Virus record (IMG/VR): IMGVR_UViG_3300007735_000726
Span: 1-40,924 of that record
Reading direction: 5' to 3' (one strand)
From: a virus
Length of the DNA: 40,924 bases
The notes beneath the pieces were generated by a model that saw only the letters and a list, made by a program, of their open reading frames with translations, had not been told where the DNA came from and did no database searches. The translations under genes and the position numbers were made by a program. Below are positions 6,762-13,224 of this stretch, in pieces; position 1 is the stretch's first letter; the number at the start of each line of letters is the position of its first letter.

Positions 6762-7207
6762 ACCCGCCGCCCATCCAGCGTGGCCCAGCCCTGTACGCTC
6801 GTTGGACCGTTCTCCCACTCGCCACCGGGACCCCGCAGCCCCGGCCACGCCTGCGCAATCGGCCTCGGCGCTTCCGCCGGCCCACGGGTGGCCTCGCGCA
6901 ACTCGCGCTCCTGCCGCCGCTTCGCCATCATTGCCTCGGTACCCTTCCGCGCCCCCTCTGCCCGCCGCTTTGCCACGCAGGCATCGCAACGCTCCTTGGT
7001 ACCAATCGCGCTCATCCACACCCGGCAGTCTAGGCAGTGCCGCTCAGACGGTCGTGCTGCTTTGCGGGCGTCGAGGTACTCCCGCCGCGCCTGCTGCCCG
7101 CATGGGCGGCAAACATTGTGCGAGGCCTTGTACATCTCTGCCCGTGAGTACACGGGCTGTTCGCATCGCGGGCATAAGTCGCCCGGTTTCCATGGTGGTC
7201 TTGCCAT
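6758..7207 (-). CDS. zinc-ribbon protein, 149 aa
   Basis: GAGGAG lies 8 bases upstream of the ATG. Two zinc-knuckle pairs are visible: CPRC near residue 12 with CRPC near 34, and CLDC near 58 with CDAC near 74. They are followed by a basic helix (RRAEGARKGTEAMMAKRRQE) and a disordered, proline-rich tail. It resembles phage recombination-endonuclease-like and other double-zinc-ribbon proteins that bind nucleic acid, but no nuclease residues are evident. It starts a block of ATGA-linked genes after a 38-base gap. Confidence 0.65.
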   Translation of the reverse strand: MARPPWKPGDLCPRCEQPVYSRAEMYKASHNVCRPCGQQARREYLDARKAARPSERHCLDCRVWMSAIGTKERCDACVAKRRAEGARKGTEAMMAKRRQERELREATRGPAEAPRPIAQAWPGLRGPGGEWENGPTSVQGWATLDGRRV

Positions 7208-7245
7208 CTCTTTGCTCCTCTTTTCCCCAGGTCGGCAAACCAGGG

Positions 7246-7407
7246 TTACTGCTTGTCGTTCTCGTGTTGTATTGCGTACCGCTCATCCGCCTCATACTGC
7301 GCATCGGCCAGCGCCTGGGCCTTCGCGTCCGGTTCGCCGCGCGCGAGGTACAGCGTGTATAGCTCCTGGAAACGGGCCATGGACGGGCGTTGGCGTGGGG
7401 CGGTCAT
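7246..7407 (-). CDS. hypothetical protein, 53 aa
   Basis: The start MTAPRQRPSMARFQELYTLY is chosen because its ATG overlaps the preceding stop (ATGA). It is a helical, charged short protein (AKAQALADAQYEADERYAIQ). No family recognised. Confidence 0.5.
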   Translation of the reverse strand: MTAPRQRPSMARFQELYTLYLARGEPDAKAQALADAQYEADERYAIQHENDKQ

Positions 7408-7688
7408 GGCTTCCTCCTCTGCACCGGCGGCAATGTCCGCTTCGGCACGTCCACCACCACCGCCGCGTAAGTCCAGACTGCTTTCCCGGCGGGGCAAAAC
7501 ACCACCATTTTTTCGCCCTCAATCCAGTAGTCGTCGTTCTCGGCCAGAATCCTGTCGCCGCAGATAACGGGCGCGTCTACGATTGCGGGATAGCGGCCCT
7601 TGGCGTCCTCCACCAGATCCACGCGGATCAGTTGCACTTGCGTGGTCTGCGCGGCCAGGGCGAGGGAGAGCAGGAGGAGGCGGGTCAT
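7404..7688 (-). CDS. small secreted protein, 94 aa
   Basis: The start MTRLLLLSLALAAQTTQVQ overlaps the upstream stop as ATGA. The first ~14 residues are an n-region plus hydrophobic core ending in AAQ, a clear Sec signal peptide. The mature part has two Cys (PVICGDRI, VVFCPAGK) that could form a disulfide and is beta-rich. Export of an early-region protein suggests action in the periplasm or at the envelope, for example superinfection exclusion; that role is inference only. Confidence 0.6.
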   Translation of the reverse strand: MTRLLLLSLALAAQTTQVQLIRVDLVEDAKGRYPAIVDAPVICGDRILAENDDYWIEGEKMVVFCPAGKAVWTYAAVVVDVPKRTLPPVQRRKP

Positions 7689-8119
7689 TTCGTGCCTCGT
7701 GCGGCATCGATTTGCTGCCGTCCGGTGCGGTTCGGTGGCGTGCTGCGTTGGGCTTCGGCAAACTTGTCTGGGTTTGCCCACGCCCACTCCAGCCTCGCTC
7801 GGTCAGCTTCCGCCTCCGCCAGCCGAGACTCGGCGTCGGTCAGGCGTTGGCGTAGGGCGGGGTAGGCGTTGTGAAGGGCGGCAATGTACTGTGCGATTTT
7901 GCACTCTCCCGGTGGTCGGTAGCCAATCACCCCGTCACGAGGCACCTTGGGCGTTACTGTATTCAAGACCGTTCCAGTCGGCGAAGAGATAGCCGTTTTG
8001 CAATTGCGTCGATGCTTATTCCAGGCAGGCACCTCGGGTCGCCACTCACCCGGTGTTGCCGCCGCGTGCAGACGGTCCAGTTCCGCCAGGGCGGCGTCGG
8101 TGATGGGGTTATTTGGCAT
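7685..8119 (-). CDS. Ea22-like early protein, 144 aa
   Basis: The start MPNNPITDAALAELDRLHAA lies inside the upstream gene end (11-base overlap). The AATPGEWRPE motif, then AQYIAALHNAYPALRQRLTD, matches the Ead/Ea22-like phage family, with ATPGPW and IAA.NA..AL signatures, followed by a coiled-coil region (ESRLAEAEADRARLEWAWAN). The role is unknown in the family; such genes are common in early operons of temperate phages. Confidence 0.6.
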   Translation of the reverse strand: MPNNPITDAALAELDRLHAAATPGEWRPEVPAWNKHRRNCKTAISSPTGTVLNTVTPKVPRDGVIGYRPPGECKIAQYIAALHNAYPALRQRLTDAESRLAEAEADRARLEWAWANPDKFAEAQRSTPPNRTGRQQIDAARGTK

Positions 8120-8495
8120 GGTTGGCCTCCTTCCATTGGGCGCACAAATCGAGTAACTTCCGCATCTCATCCAGTTCGTAGTCGTGGTACTGGAACTCTC
8201 GATATTTCATACGCGGGTCGATCTTGTCCGGCATCCCTTCTAGCGTGTCAGCGATATGCTTTTCGCACGCCGCTATCACCTCCGCAGCGGTCGGCTTCCC
8301 GGCTTCGCGGGCCTCCGGCACTGCTGGCAGCGTATCCGGTATCGGAAAGGCTTCGCGGGCCTCGGCGGCGGCGAGGAGGTCAGTGATCCGATCTAGCAAT
8401 AACTGTGGGTTACAGCCGCTCGCATCGCCGCCATGCCATTTGACGATAGCGGATAGCCCGTCGCGCAAAAACTCCGTGCTACGATTCTGCGACAT
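8109..8495 (-). CDS. hypothetical protein, 128 aa
   Basis: The start MSQNRSTEFLRDGLSAIVKW was chosen over a longer form because it keeps only a 17-base overlap with the preceding gene. It is helical and acidic, with AAEVIAACEKHIADTLEGMP, then YHDYELDEMRKLLDLCAQWK. No family recognised; it is similar in style to neighbouring early accessory genes. Confidence 0.6.
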   Translation of the reverse strand: MSQNRSTEFLRDGLSAIVKWHGGDASGCNPQLLLDRITDLLAAAEAREAFPIPDTLPAVPEAREAGKPTAAEVIAACEKHIADTLEGMPDKIDPRMKYREFQYHDYELDEMRKLLDLCAQWKEANHAK

Positions 8496-8724
8496 GCAAC
8501 ACCTCCGAAGTAGCCACCAATTTCCGCCACTCTGCAAGTGAGCGTGTGTGTGGCTCTCCCGTGAACTCTCGCGTTTGTAGCGCGATATTTAGCGACACCT
8601 TGACGTCTTTGCTTGTTTCTGTTTCCGTCGTTATCAGGCCAACGCACTTTGCCTTCTTCCCGAATTCGCCATGCGTCCCAACCACATCTCCCGGCCGTGG
8701 GTCTATCCTCGGGTCACGCTCCAT
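8479..8724 (-). CDS. hypothetical protein, 81 aa
   Basis: A compact beta-rich protein beginning MERDPRIDPRPGDVVGTHGE; the PGDVV-x-G pattern followed by strands (KKAKCVGLITTETE) suggests a small beta-barrel. The C-terminal helix is RSLAEWRKLVATSEVL. No family assigned. It overlaps both neighbours by 11-17 bases, consistent with coupled translation. Confidence 0.6.
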   Translation of the reverse strand: MERDPRIDPRPGDVVGTHGEFGKKAKCVGLITTETETSKDVKVSLNIALQTREFTGEPHTRSLAEWRKLVATSEVLHVAES

Positions 8725-9070
8725 TACTAGCCTCCTGTGGCGGCTCTGGCATGTGGGTCCAGTGGGTGGGAGGAGGCTCGATGTAATCCCCGCTTTCGTC
8801 TAAGTAATCAACCCGATCCCCCTCGTCGTTCCGCTGCGCAAAGCCGACGCCATGGTGAAATCCGTTCCAATACAATACGAACGTCGCGTGGCCTTCTCGC
8901 TCGTCGTAGGGGTGAAGGTCGCCAACGGGTATGCTCTCAATCGGCCTCCACCGCCGCGCCTCGTTGGCGGCGACTACGGCGTCGGCTACGGCTTGCCATG
9001 ACTCGTTCGCTGGCAGCGACCACGCTTTATCCATCGCACGGCAGGCAATCATGCCTAAGTCTTCAGCCAT
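8714..9070 (-). CDS. DUF551-like protein, 118 aa
   Basis: The C-terminal PPTHWTHMPEPP matches the PTHWMPLPEPP signature of DUF551 phage proteins, and VLYWNGFHHGVGFAQ is a matching strand pair. The N-terminal ~40 residues are helical (ACRAMDKAWSLPANESWQAV). The family is widespread in early regions of temperate phages; its function is unknown to me. Confidence 0.7.
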   Translation of the reverse strand: MAEDLGMIACRAMDKAWSLPANESWQAVADAVVAANEARRWRPIESIPVGDLHPYDEREGHATFVLYWNGFHHGVGFAQRNDEGDRVDYLDESGDYIEPPPTHWTHMPEPPQEASNGA

Positions 9071-9242
9071 GCCCCACCTCCGCTTCCAAATACTCCCGCC
9101 GCCGCTGCTCCCGCGTGATCGCCGCGTCCCGATTCGCCGCCGCCCATGCCGCTATCCAGTTCCAGCATTCAGCGCGCGTTGGCTTCCATCGCAGGTAGGC
9201 CCCGCCGCCCAGTAAGACCGAACCAATCAAAGCAATCTCCAT
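9063..9242 (-). CDS. small protein with N-terminal hydrophobic segment, 59 aa
   Basis: Found by reading the gap after ssb. ATG at 9242 has AAGGAGAG upstream. The protein begins MEIALIGSVLLGGGAYLRWK, a probable membrane segment, then a Trp-rich stretch (CWNWIAAWAAANRD) and a basic coiled helix (ITREQRRREYLEAE). It ends 8 bases inside the next gene. No family recognised. Confidence 0.5.
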   Translation of the reverse strand: MEIALIGSVLLGGGAYLRWKPTRAECWNWIAAWAAANRDAAITREQRRREYLEAEVGHG

Positions 9243-9265
9243 ATCTCTCTCCTTGGTTTAAAATT

Positions 9266-9291
9266 GCGGCGCGTCCTGCTTCCCGCGCCGC
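9266..9291 (-). terminator. hairpin terminator after ssb
   Basis: A perfect 8-bp GC stem (GCGGCGCG with CGCGCCGC, 10-base loop) is followed on the minus strand by AATTTTAAA, in the ~175-base gap after the SSB gene. The U-tract is short and offset by two bases, so termination may be partial. The gap has no other convincing gene. Confidence 0.5.
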
Positions 9292-9418
9292 TTCTCTAGT
9301 GCTCGACAGAACGCCTTTCACCGCGCCCGGTCTGCCGATTCGCTGGCGGTCATCCTCCCCGGACTCCCGAGTCTCCCAACGTGGTCGGCAGGCCGCGCGC
9401 GGCTTGCGCGCGGGTGGA

Positions 9419-9853
9419 TCACCACGGCACGTCATCGTCTCCAATGCCGCTGTCAATCGGTTTCCGCTGTGCGCTGCGCGGCTGGCTGACCAGCCCGCCG
9501 CCGTCCTGCTTCTCGCCGCCACCGCCGCCAATCAGAATCACCTCATCGGCTACCACCTCGGTCGCGTATGCCTTCTTGCCGTCCTTGTCCTCGTAGCTCC
9601 GAGTTTGCAGACGGCCCTCGACGTAGACCTGCTTCCCTTTAGTCAGATACGGCACGAGGTTCTCAGAGCGCCACAGGGACACGTTCGTCCACTCTGTCTC
9701 TTCCTTCCATTCGTCGGACTGCTTGTCCTTCCAGCGACGGCTGGTCGCCACGCTGAACTTCGCCACGCTGACGCCAGACGGCAGGAACTTCGCCTCCGCG
9801 TCCTTGCCGAGATGCCCCAGCAGTGTCACCTTGTTAACGCTTCGTGATGCCAT
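9419..9853 (-). CDS. ssb: single-stranded DNA-binding protein
   Basis: 144 residues. The OB-fold N-terminus is typical: MASRSVNKVTLLGHLGKDAE, then SVAKFSVATSRRWKD and EWTNVSLWRSE, and VYVEGRLQTRSYEDKDG. The C-terminus ends DDDVPW, the acidic hydrophobic tip (like DDDIPF in cellular SSB) through which SSB recruits repair and replication partners. It sits one base after recT, so the pair forms a recombination/replication unit. Confidence 0.95.
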   Translation of the reverse strand: MASRSVNKVTLLGHLGKDAEAKFLPSGVSVAKFSVATSRRWKDKQSDEWKEETEWTNVSLWRSENLVPYLTKGKQVYVEGRLQTRSYEDKDGKKAYATEVVADEVILIGGGGGEKQDGGGLVSQPRSAQRKPIDSGIGDDDVPW

Positions 9854-10732
9854 CTATTTGCTCTTTCCGGCTTTCGCCAATTCGGCCGCGCCGACTTCGA
9901 GAAGGCGCTGTTTCTGCTCGTCCCGCGTATCACCGCCGCCGTCCACCATCGGGCGGTTGTCAGCCGGGTCAATGTCAAACTCCACCTGGGCAATTTCCGG
10001 CGCCAGTGGCATCGGTGCGCCAATGGCCTCGGCATCGTCCACCTCCTGCGACAGCGCCAACTGCGACGACATCGGCAGGTAATTGCAGATACGGTGCGCC
10101 AGGGTCTTGCGTGCCATCTGGTCCCAGTGTTTGACCCACGGAGACGACGGGTTGTCGGTGCCGCGCCCACTTTTGCGCACCTTCTCAATCTGGGCCAGCG
10201 TCATCGTCTCGATTTGCCACCCGTGCGCCAGCTTCGCCGCCGCGTACCCGGCTACGACCCGGCCACGGTCTTCCACCGGAACCAGCACGCCGCCGCTACG
10301 GTCAAACAGATTTGGCCTGTGCCGAAACACTCGCCCTTCGAGGCCAAAGCCAGTCTCAAATTCGTCGGTTTCATGGACAAGCTCGAGAGCAATTTCGCCG
10401 ACTCCAGCGCGCCGCGCCAGTTCCAGCTTTCCTCGGTAGTCGATGATAAGCTGGCACTCACGCCCATATGGAATCAGGTACGCGCTATTCTTGCGGATCT
10501 CGAGCCCCATGTTCGCGGCCAGCAGCACCGAATTCAGGAACGATACCGGGGTGCAGCCAGCCAGCGCTGGAACAGCGCGGATGTTGTTGACGATCAGCCA
10601 GCGCCACCGCTCCGCTGTCAGCGCCTTCGGCAGAACGCCGGAAAACGAGCGCTCGTACTTCTTGAGCAAGCCCATTAGGCTGTTCTCTGCCTGTTTCTCG
10701 ATGGCCGTGTCGGCCCGTACCATATCACTCAT
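9854..10732 (-). CDS. recT: RecT single-strand annealing protein
   Basis: 292 residues with the RecT core: GVLPKALTAERWRWLIVNNI, then CTPVSFLNSVLLAANMGLEI, LIPYGRECQLIIDYRGKLEL and SPWVKHWDQMARKTLAHRIC. RecT anneals complementary single strands and drives strand invasion, usually with an exonuclease partner (RecE or lambda Exo). No exonuclease is recognisable nearby; the partner may be a host enzyme or one of the unknown early proteins. It overlaps the upstream small gene by an ATGA. Confidence 0.92.
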   Translation of the reverse strand: MSDMVRADTAIEKQAENSLMGLLKKYERSFSGVLPKALTAERWRWLIVNNIRAVPALAGCTPVSFLNSVLLAANMGLEIRKNSAYLIPYGRECQLIIDYRGKLELARRAGVGEIALELVHETDEFETGFGLEGRVFRHRPNLFDRSGGVLVPVEDRGRVVAGYAAAKLAHGWQIETMTLAQIEKVRKSGRGTDNPSSPWVKHWDQMARKTLAHRICNYLPMSSQLALSQEVDDAEAIGAPMPLAPEIAQVEFDIDPADNRPMVDGGGDTRDEQKQRLLEVGAAELAKAGKSK

Positions 10733-10917
10733 TGCCTTGCGTCCTCCACTGCCTGAATGAATGCGTAATCTAGCCGCCGCCGTAGTTCGGTGAGTCCAGC
10801 CTCGCCAGCCTCCACCATCAACTGGTCAAGCGCCGTTCTGATGATGAGCGCCACGTTTTCCTTACTGCCAATCGCCGGCAACCCATGCTCGCGCCGTCGG
10901 TCATTAACCGCGCCCAT
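10729..10917 (-). CDS. hypothetical protein upstream of recT, 62 aa
   Basis: A helical, charged small protein (ENVALIIRTALDQLMVEAGE, then LTELRRRLDYAFIQAVEDAR). It overlaps recT by ATGA and the upstream gene by 14 bases. No family recognised; its position suggests co-expression with RecT. Confidence 0.55.
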   Translation of the reverse strand: MGAVNDRRREHGLPAIGSKENVALIIRTALDQLMVEAGEAGLTELRRRLDYAFIQAVEDARQ

Positions 10918-11101
10918 CTTCGCCCTCCTTGATCGCCTGGGCCAGCGCCTTCTTTAACAGCGCCGCCACCTCGTGCCGCCCGCGATCCCGCGCCATCGAA
11001 ACCAGGTTGTCTATCTCGTACGCCAGTTCGTCGGCCCCGCAGTCCGGCACATGAGCCGCCAGCGCGTCGAAGCGTGCGGCGTGAACGAATTGCTCACCCA
11101 T
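10904..11101 (-). CDS. hypothetical protein, 65 aa
   Basis: The start MGEQFVHAARFDALAAHVPD is preferred to the longer ORF because it overlaps the upstream tiny gene by only 8 bases. It is helical and acidic (LAYEIDNLVSMARDRGRHEV). No family recognised. Confidence 0.5.
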   Translation of the reverse strand: MGEQFVHAARFDALAAHVPDCGADELAYEIDNLVSMARDRGRHEVAALLKKALAQAIKEGEDGRG

Positions 11102-11195
11102 GGAACACCTCGTAAAGCCAGCCGCCAATCGCCAGCGCGCAGCAGAACATGAACGCAAGCCACAGGATCTCCGGCGTGTCGTCGCGACGGTTCAT
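11094..11195 (-). CDS. single-pass membrane micropeptide, 33 aa
   Basis: The ORF MNRRDDTPEILWLAFMFCCA, then LAIGGWLYEVFHG, is one membrane segment with a charged N-terminus. Its ATG overlaps the preceding stop (ATGA) and its end overlaps the next start. It is supported by the unbroken chain of overlaps rather than by family, so confidence is modest. Confidence 0.4.
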   Translation of the reverse strand: MNRRDDTPEILWLAFMFCCALAIGGWLYEVFHG

Positions 11196-11374
11196 CGCGT
11201 CACCGCCATGACCACCACGGCCAGTACCGAACAGGTCGCCAGCGCCAGCGTTCCGTATAGCAGCCGCTCGGCCTTGCGGAGCTTCGCCGCCGTCGCCGCG
11301 TGCGTCTCCTCGTGAATCTTGTTGATGTGGACGATGAAGTCGTCCAGCACGTCGGCCATGACTTCGCGCTTCAT
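11192..11374 (-). CDS. membrane-anchored coiled-coil protein, 60 aa
   Basis: The first ~38 residues are helical (DVLDDFIVHINKIHEETHAA, TAAKLRKAERLL), followed by one membrane helix (YGTLALATCSVLAVVVMAV). It is joined to the genes on both sides by ATGA overlaps. No family recognised; the layout resembles small inner-membrane exclusion or anti-host peptides. Confidence 0.5.
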   Translation of the reverse strand: MKREVMADVLDDFIVHINKIHEETHAATAAKLRKAERLLYGTLALATCSVLAVVVMAVTR

Positions 11375-11577
11375 GCGGCACCGCCAGCGTCAACGAATGC
11401 GATCAGGTCGGCGGCTTCGTGGTCGCCAGCCTTTGCGCGCGCCTCATGCAGCGCCCAGGCCAGCCGCCACGCCTCCTTGCGGCGCGACGAGCGCGTCATT
11501 GCCTCATCTGCGGCCCGCGCGGCCTTCGGCATCGGCAACGCGGCGGCGTTGCTGGAGTATCGTTCAATACCCATCAT
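11371..11577 (-). CDS. first gene of the early operon, 68 aa
   Basis: GAGGGAG precedes ATG by about 6 bases. The protein is basic and helical (MTRSSRRKEAWRLAWALHEA, then KAGDHEAADLIAFVD). It is the first gene downstream of the attP region, and all genes from here to the initiator run the same way in near-continuous overlap. No family recognised. Confidence 0.5.
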   Translation of the reverse strand: MMGIERYSSNAAALPMPKAARAADEAMTRSSRRKEAWRLAWALHEARAKAGDHEAADLIAFVDAGGAA

Positions 11578-11615
11578 CTTTGCTCCCTCTCCTCCCCGCG
11601 TCGGCTGGCGGGTGT

Positions 11616-11634
11616 GTTCCAGTTTTGTACCAGT
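11616..11634. repeat. arm-type repeat, left of attP
   Basis: GTTCCAGTTTTGTACCAGT here matches GTTCCAGCTTTGTGCCAGT at 11773-11791 in 17 of 19 positions, same orientation. The two copies flank the tRNA-like core at about 85 and 70 bases, the layout of integrase arm-binding sites. The right copy lies inside the 3' end of the integrase gene. Confidence 0.55.
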
Positions 11635-11641
11635 TTGTGCT

Positions 11642-11667
11642 CAAATTACGGCATTGTGTGTAATTTG
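11642..11667. repeat. inverted repeat beside attP
   Basis: CAAATTAC (11642-11649) and GTAATTTG (11660-11667) form a perfect 8-bp inverted repeat with a 10-base spacer, AT-rich against the GC-rich background. It lies between the left arm repeat and the tRNA-like core, so it may bind an accessory factor such as excisionase or a host bending protein, or act as a weak hairpin. Confidence 0.4.
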
Positions 11668-11697
11668 CGCGTTGCAAACAAATCTACTTACGCTTCG

Positions 11698-11725
11698 GCG
11701 GGTTCGAGCCCCGGCCGACTCACCA
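11698..11725 (+). other. attP: attP core: 3' end of a tRNA gene
   Basis: The plus strand reads as a tRNA T-arm and acceptor end: stem GCGGG, loop TTCGAGC, stem CCCGG (one end mismatch), acceptor strand CCGACTC, discriminator A and CCA. Just before it, CGCTTCGGCG could be a class II variable arm. No 5' half is present, so it is not a gene. It lies 18 bases beyond the integrase stop. Tyrosine integrases often use tRNA 3' ends and carry the identical piece in attP to restore the host gene. The host tRNA would have a 5' end complementary to CCGACTC. Confidence 0.75.
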
Positions 11726-11742
11726 TCAAAAACCGTGTGTTT

Positions 11743-12879
11743 TCAATTCTTTAGCGGCGTGGATTCTGCAGCGTTCCAGCTTTGTGCCAGTGAATCCATG
11801 GCCCACATCTTGCCAAGCTCGGCCTTTAGCTGCTCCTGGCGAGACTTCACCCACGGGTCGTAGTGCTTGTGGGTCACCTTCGTGGAGGTGTGACCCAGGA
11901 GCCTCGAAACAATCTCAATCGGTACGCCAGCATTAAGCGACTCAACGGCGAACGTGTCGCGCATCCGGTGTAGTGACGGACGGCCCACAATTCCAACCCG
12001 CTTACACAGAGTCCGAAACGCGCGACCAAAGTTTCCGCCGACGATGTCGGGCGAACTGTTGCCGGTCCAAAACCAGAACCGCTCAGACACCCGCTCGATG
12101 TGCCGCAACTCGTCCACGACAGCCGGCGGAAGCACGGTGTACAGCGGCTCCCCGGTCTTCTCTTGCCGGAGGAGCAACTCGTTGCCACGCAGCGCCGCGC
12201 ACGGTAGCGTAGCGGCATCACCACGGCGAAGCCCGGTATATCGCAGCACCATCAGGTATGCGCGCAACCGTCGCCCTTCGGCTGGCTGGCCCTGGTTGGC
12301 TGCGGCACCGATCAGCGCGGCCACCTCCTCCCGGCTAAACGGCAGCGTCGGAGCCGTGCGTACTTTCGGCGACTTCAACCGGTCGGCCACAGCTTCGGTA
12401 GTGTACCCTCTGTCCTTGGTCCACCGGAAAAACACCCGCAGCCGTTCCACTGCTTTGCTCTGGCTGATCGCCGCTCCCGTCCACGTCGCCCGCCATGCGG
12501 TCAGGTCGGCCAGTGACACGGACGAAACCGCAGATCCCGAAAACCGCATCACCAAGCTGGAGCAATCGCGGGAGGTTAGCAGAGTCCGGTACTTCCTGAT
12601 CGTATTCGCTGCCATCTTCCGCGCCTCCTGATCTTGTATGAACTCTTCGCATACGGCCTCAACCGTCCTCTCAACCTGCTTGCGTCCGGTGACTTCCCAA
12701 TTGTGCAACCGCTCCTCGGCGACCTTCCAAGACCGCGTATCCATGCTCTGCTTCACCGCGCGGCCACCGATGGACCCTTGCGCCCAAATCGGACATTTAC
12801 AGGTCCAGTGCGCTTTGCCTTTGTCGGCAAATTTGCACGTTTTCGAGTGGCGGCGGTAGGCTTTGAGCATGTAGAGCAT
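11743..12879 (-). CDS. int: tyrosine integrase
   Basis: 378 residues from MLYMLKAYRRHSKTCK; a second Met three codons in is possible. The N-terminus has a Cys/His cluster (HSKTCKF, TCKCPIW) followed by DTRSWKVAEERL, a head I recall from acidobacterial integrases. A SAM-like core-binding domain follows (~95-180), then the catalytic domain: R218 in YTGLRRGD, K241 in RQEKTG, H304 and R307 in HRMRD, H330 in LLGHTS and Tyr340 in HKHYDPW, a complete active set. It catalyses integration at attP, which lies just past its stop codon. It sits one base after the excisionase-like gene. Confidence 0.95.
   Translation of the reverse strand: MLYMLKAYRRHSKTCKFADKGKAHWTCKCPIWAQGSIGGRAVKQSMDTRSWKVAEERLHNWEVTGRKQVERTVEAVCEEFIQDQEARKMAANTIRKYRTLLTSRDCSSLVMRFSGSAVSSVSLADLTAWRATWTGAAISQSKAVERLRVFFRWTKDRGYTTEAVADRLKSPKVRTAPTLPFSREEVAALIGAAANQGQPAEGRRLRAYLMVLRYTGLRRGDAATLPCAALRGNELLLRQEKTGEPLYTVLPPAVVDELRHIERVSERFWFWTGNSSPDIVGGNFGRAFRTLCKRVGIVGRPSLHRMRDTFAVESLNAGVPIEIVSRLLGHTSTKVTHKHYDPWVKSRQEQLKAELGKMWAMDSLAQSWNAAESTPLKN
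11773..11791. repeat. arm-type repeat, right of attP
   Basis: Second copy of the 19-bp direct repeat described at 11616-11634, differing at two positions. It is inside the last codons of the integrase gene, which is unusual but seen in compact attP regions. Confidence 0.5.
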
Positions 12880-12880
12880 T

Positions 12881-13066
12881 TTACGCCTTCTGCGCCAGCC
12901 GTTCGATGGCTTCGGCGGAAATTCGCAGCGTCCGGTACCCTCGCCGCCCCGGCTTCGGATTCGCCAGCGTGATGACGCCCGGTTGTCCAGCAAACGTCTC
13001 GGTGACTTTGTTTGTGGACAGCTTCAGCATTTGCGCGACCTCCTTTGGCGTGTAGTACGTTTGCAT
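12881..13066 (-). CDS. excisionase-like HTH protein, 61 aa
   Basis: MQTYYTPKEVAQMLKLSTNK opens a MerR/helix_17-type winged helix, with GRRGYRTLRISAEAIERLAQ forming the wing and last helix. The size and position directly upstream of int fit a recombination directionality factor. The alternative is a small transcription factor for the int operon. Confidence 0.7.
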   Translation of the reverse strand: MQTYYTPKEVAQMLKLSTNKVTETFAGQPGVITLANPKPGRRGYRTLRISAEAIERLAQKA

Positions 13067-13124
13067 GTTCTCCCCTTTGTGCTAATCTCAAACTGCTGGT
13101 TCGGTTTGCTCCCTCCAGCACCCA

Positions 13125-13157
13125 GGCGCGGTCTAGTCGGCAAAATTGGACCGCGCC
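13125..13157. repeat. 9-bp inverted repeat before xis-int
   Basis: GGCGCGGTC (13125-13133) and GACCGCGCC (13149-13157) flank 15 bases in the 158-base gap between the DGQHR gene and the excisionase-like gene. There is no T-run on either side, so an ordinary terminator is unlikely. An operator or an RNA hairpin limiting read-through into xis-int is possible. The rest of the gap shows no gene. Confidence 0.4.
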
Positions 13158-13224
13158 ACCTTCGCTCCGAGCGCCGTTCGGCAAAACCTTGCACACTTCG
13201 CGAGGCCCGGCACTCACAGCGGAT

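Noticed and set aside
6478-7865. Long plus-strand frames (294 and 361 codons) opposite the small early genes
   Set aside because: Composition is Arg/Pro/Ser-rich typical of antisense frames; the minus strand has a continuous series of coupled ORFs with ribosome binding sites.
9169-9531. 120-residue minus-strand ORF overlapping the end of ssb
   Set aside because: Most of it is antisense-like extension across ssb and the hairpin terminator; the 59-residue ORF from 9242, with a good ribosome binding site, is in a better position.
11698-11725. Complete tRNA gene
   Set aside because: Only the T-arm and acceptor 3' strand are present; no D-arm, anticodon arm or 5' acceptor strand precedes it.
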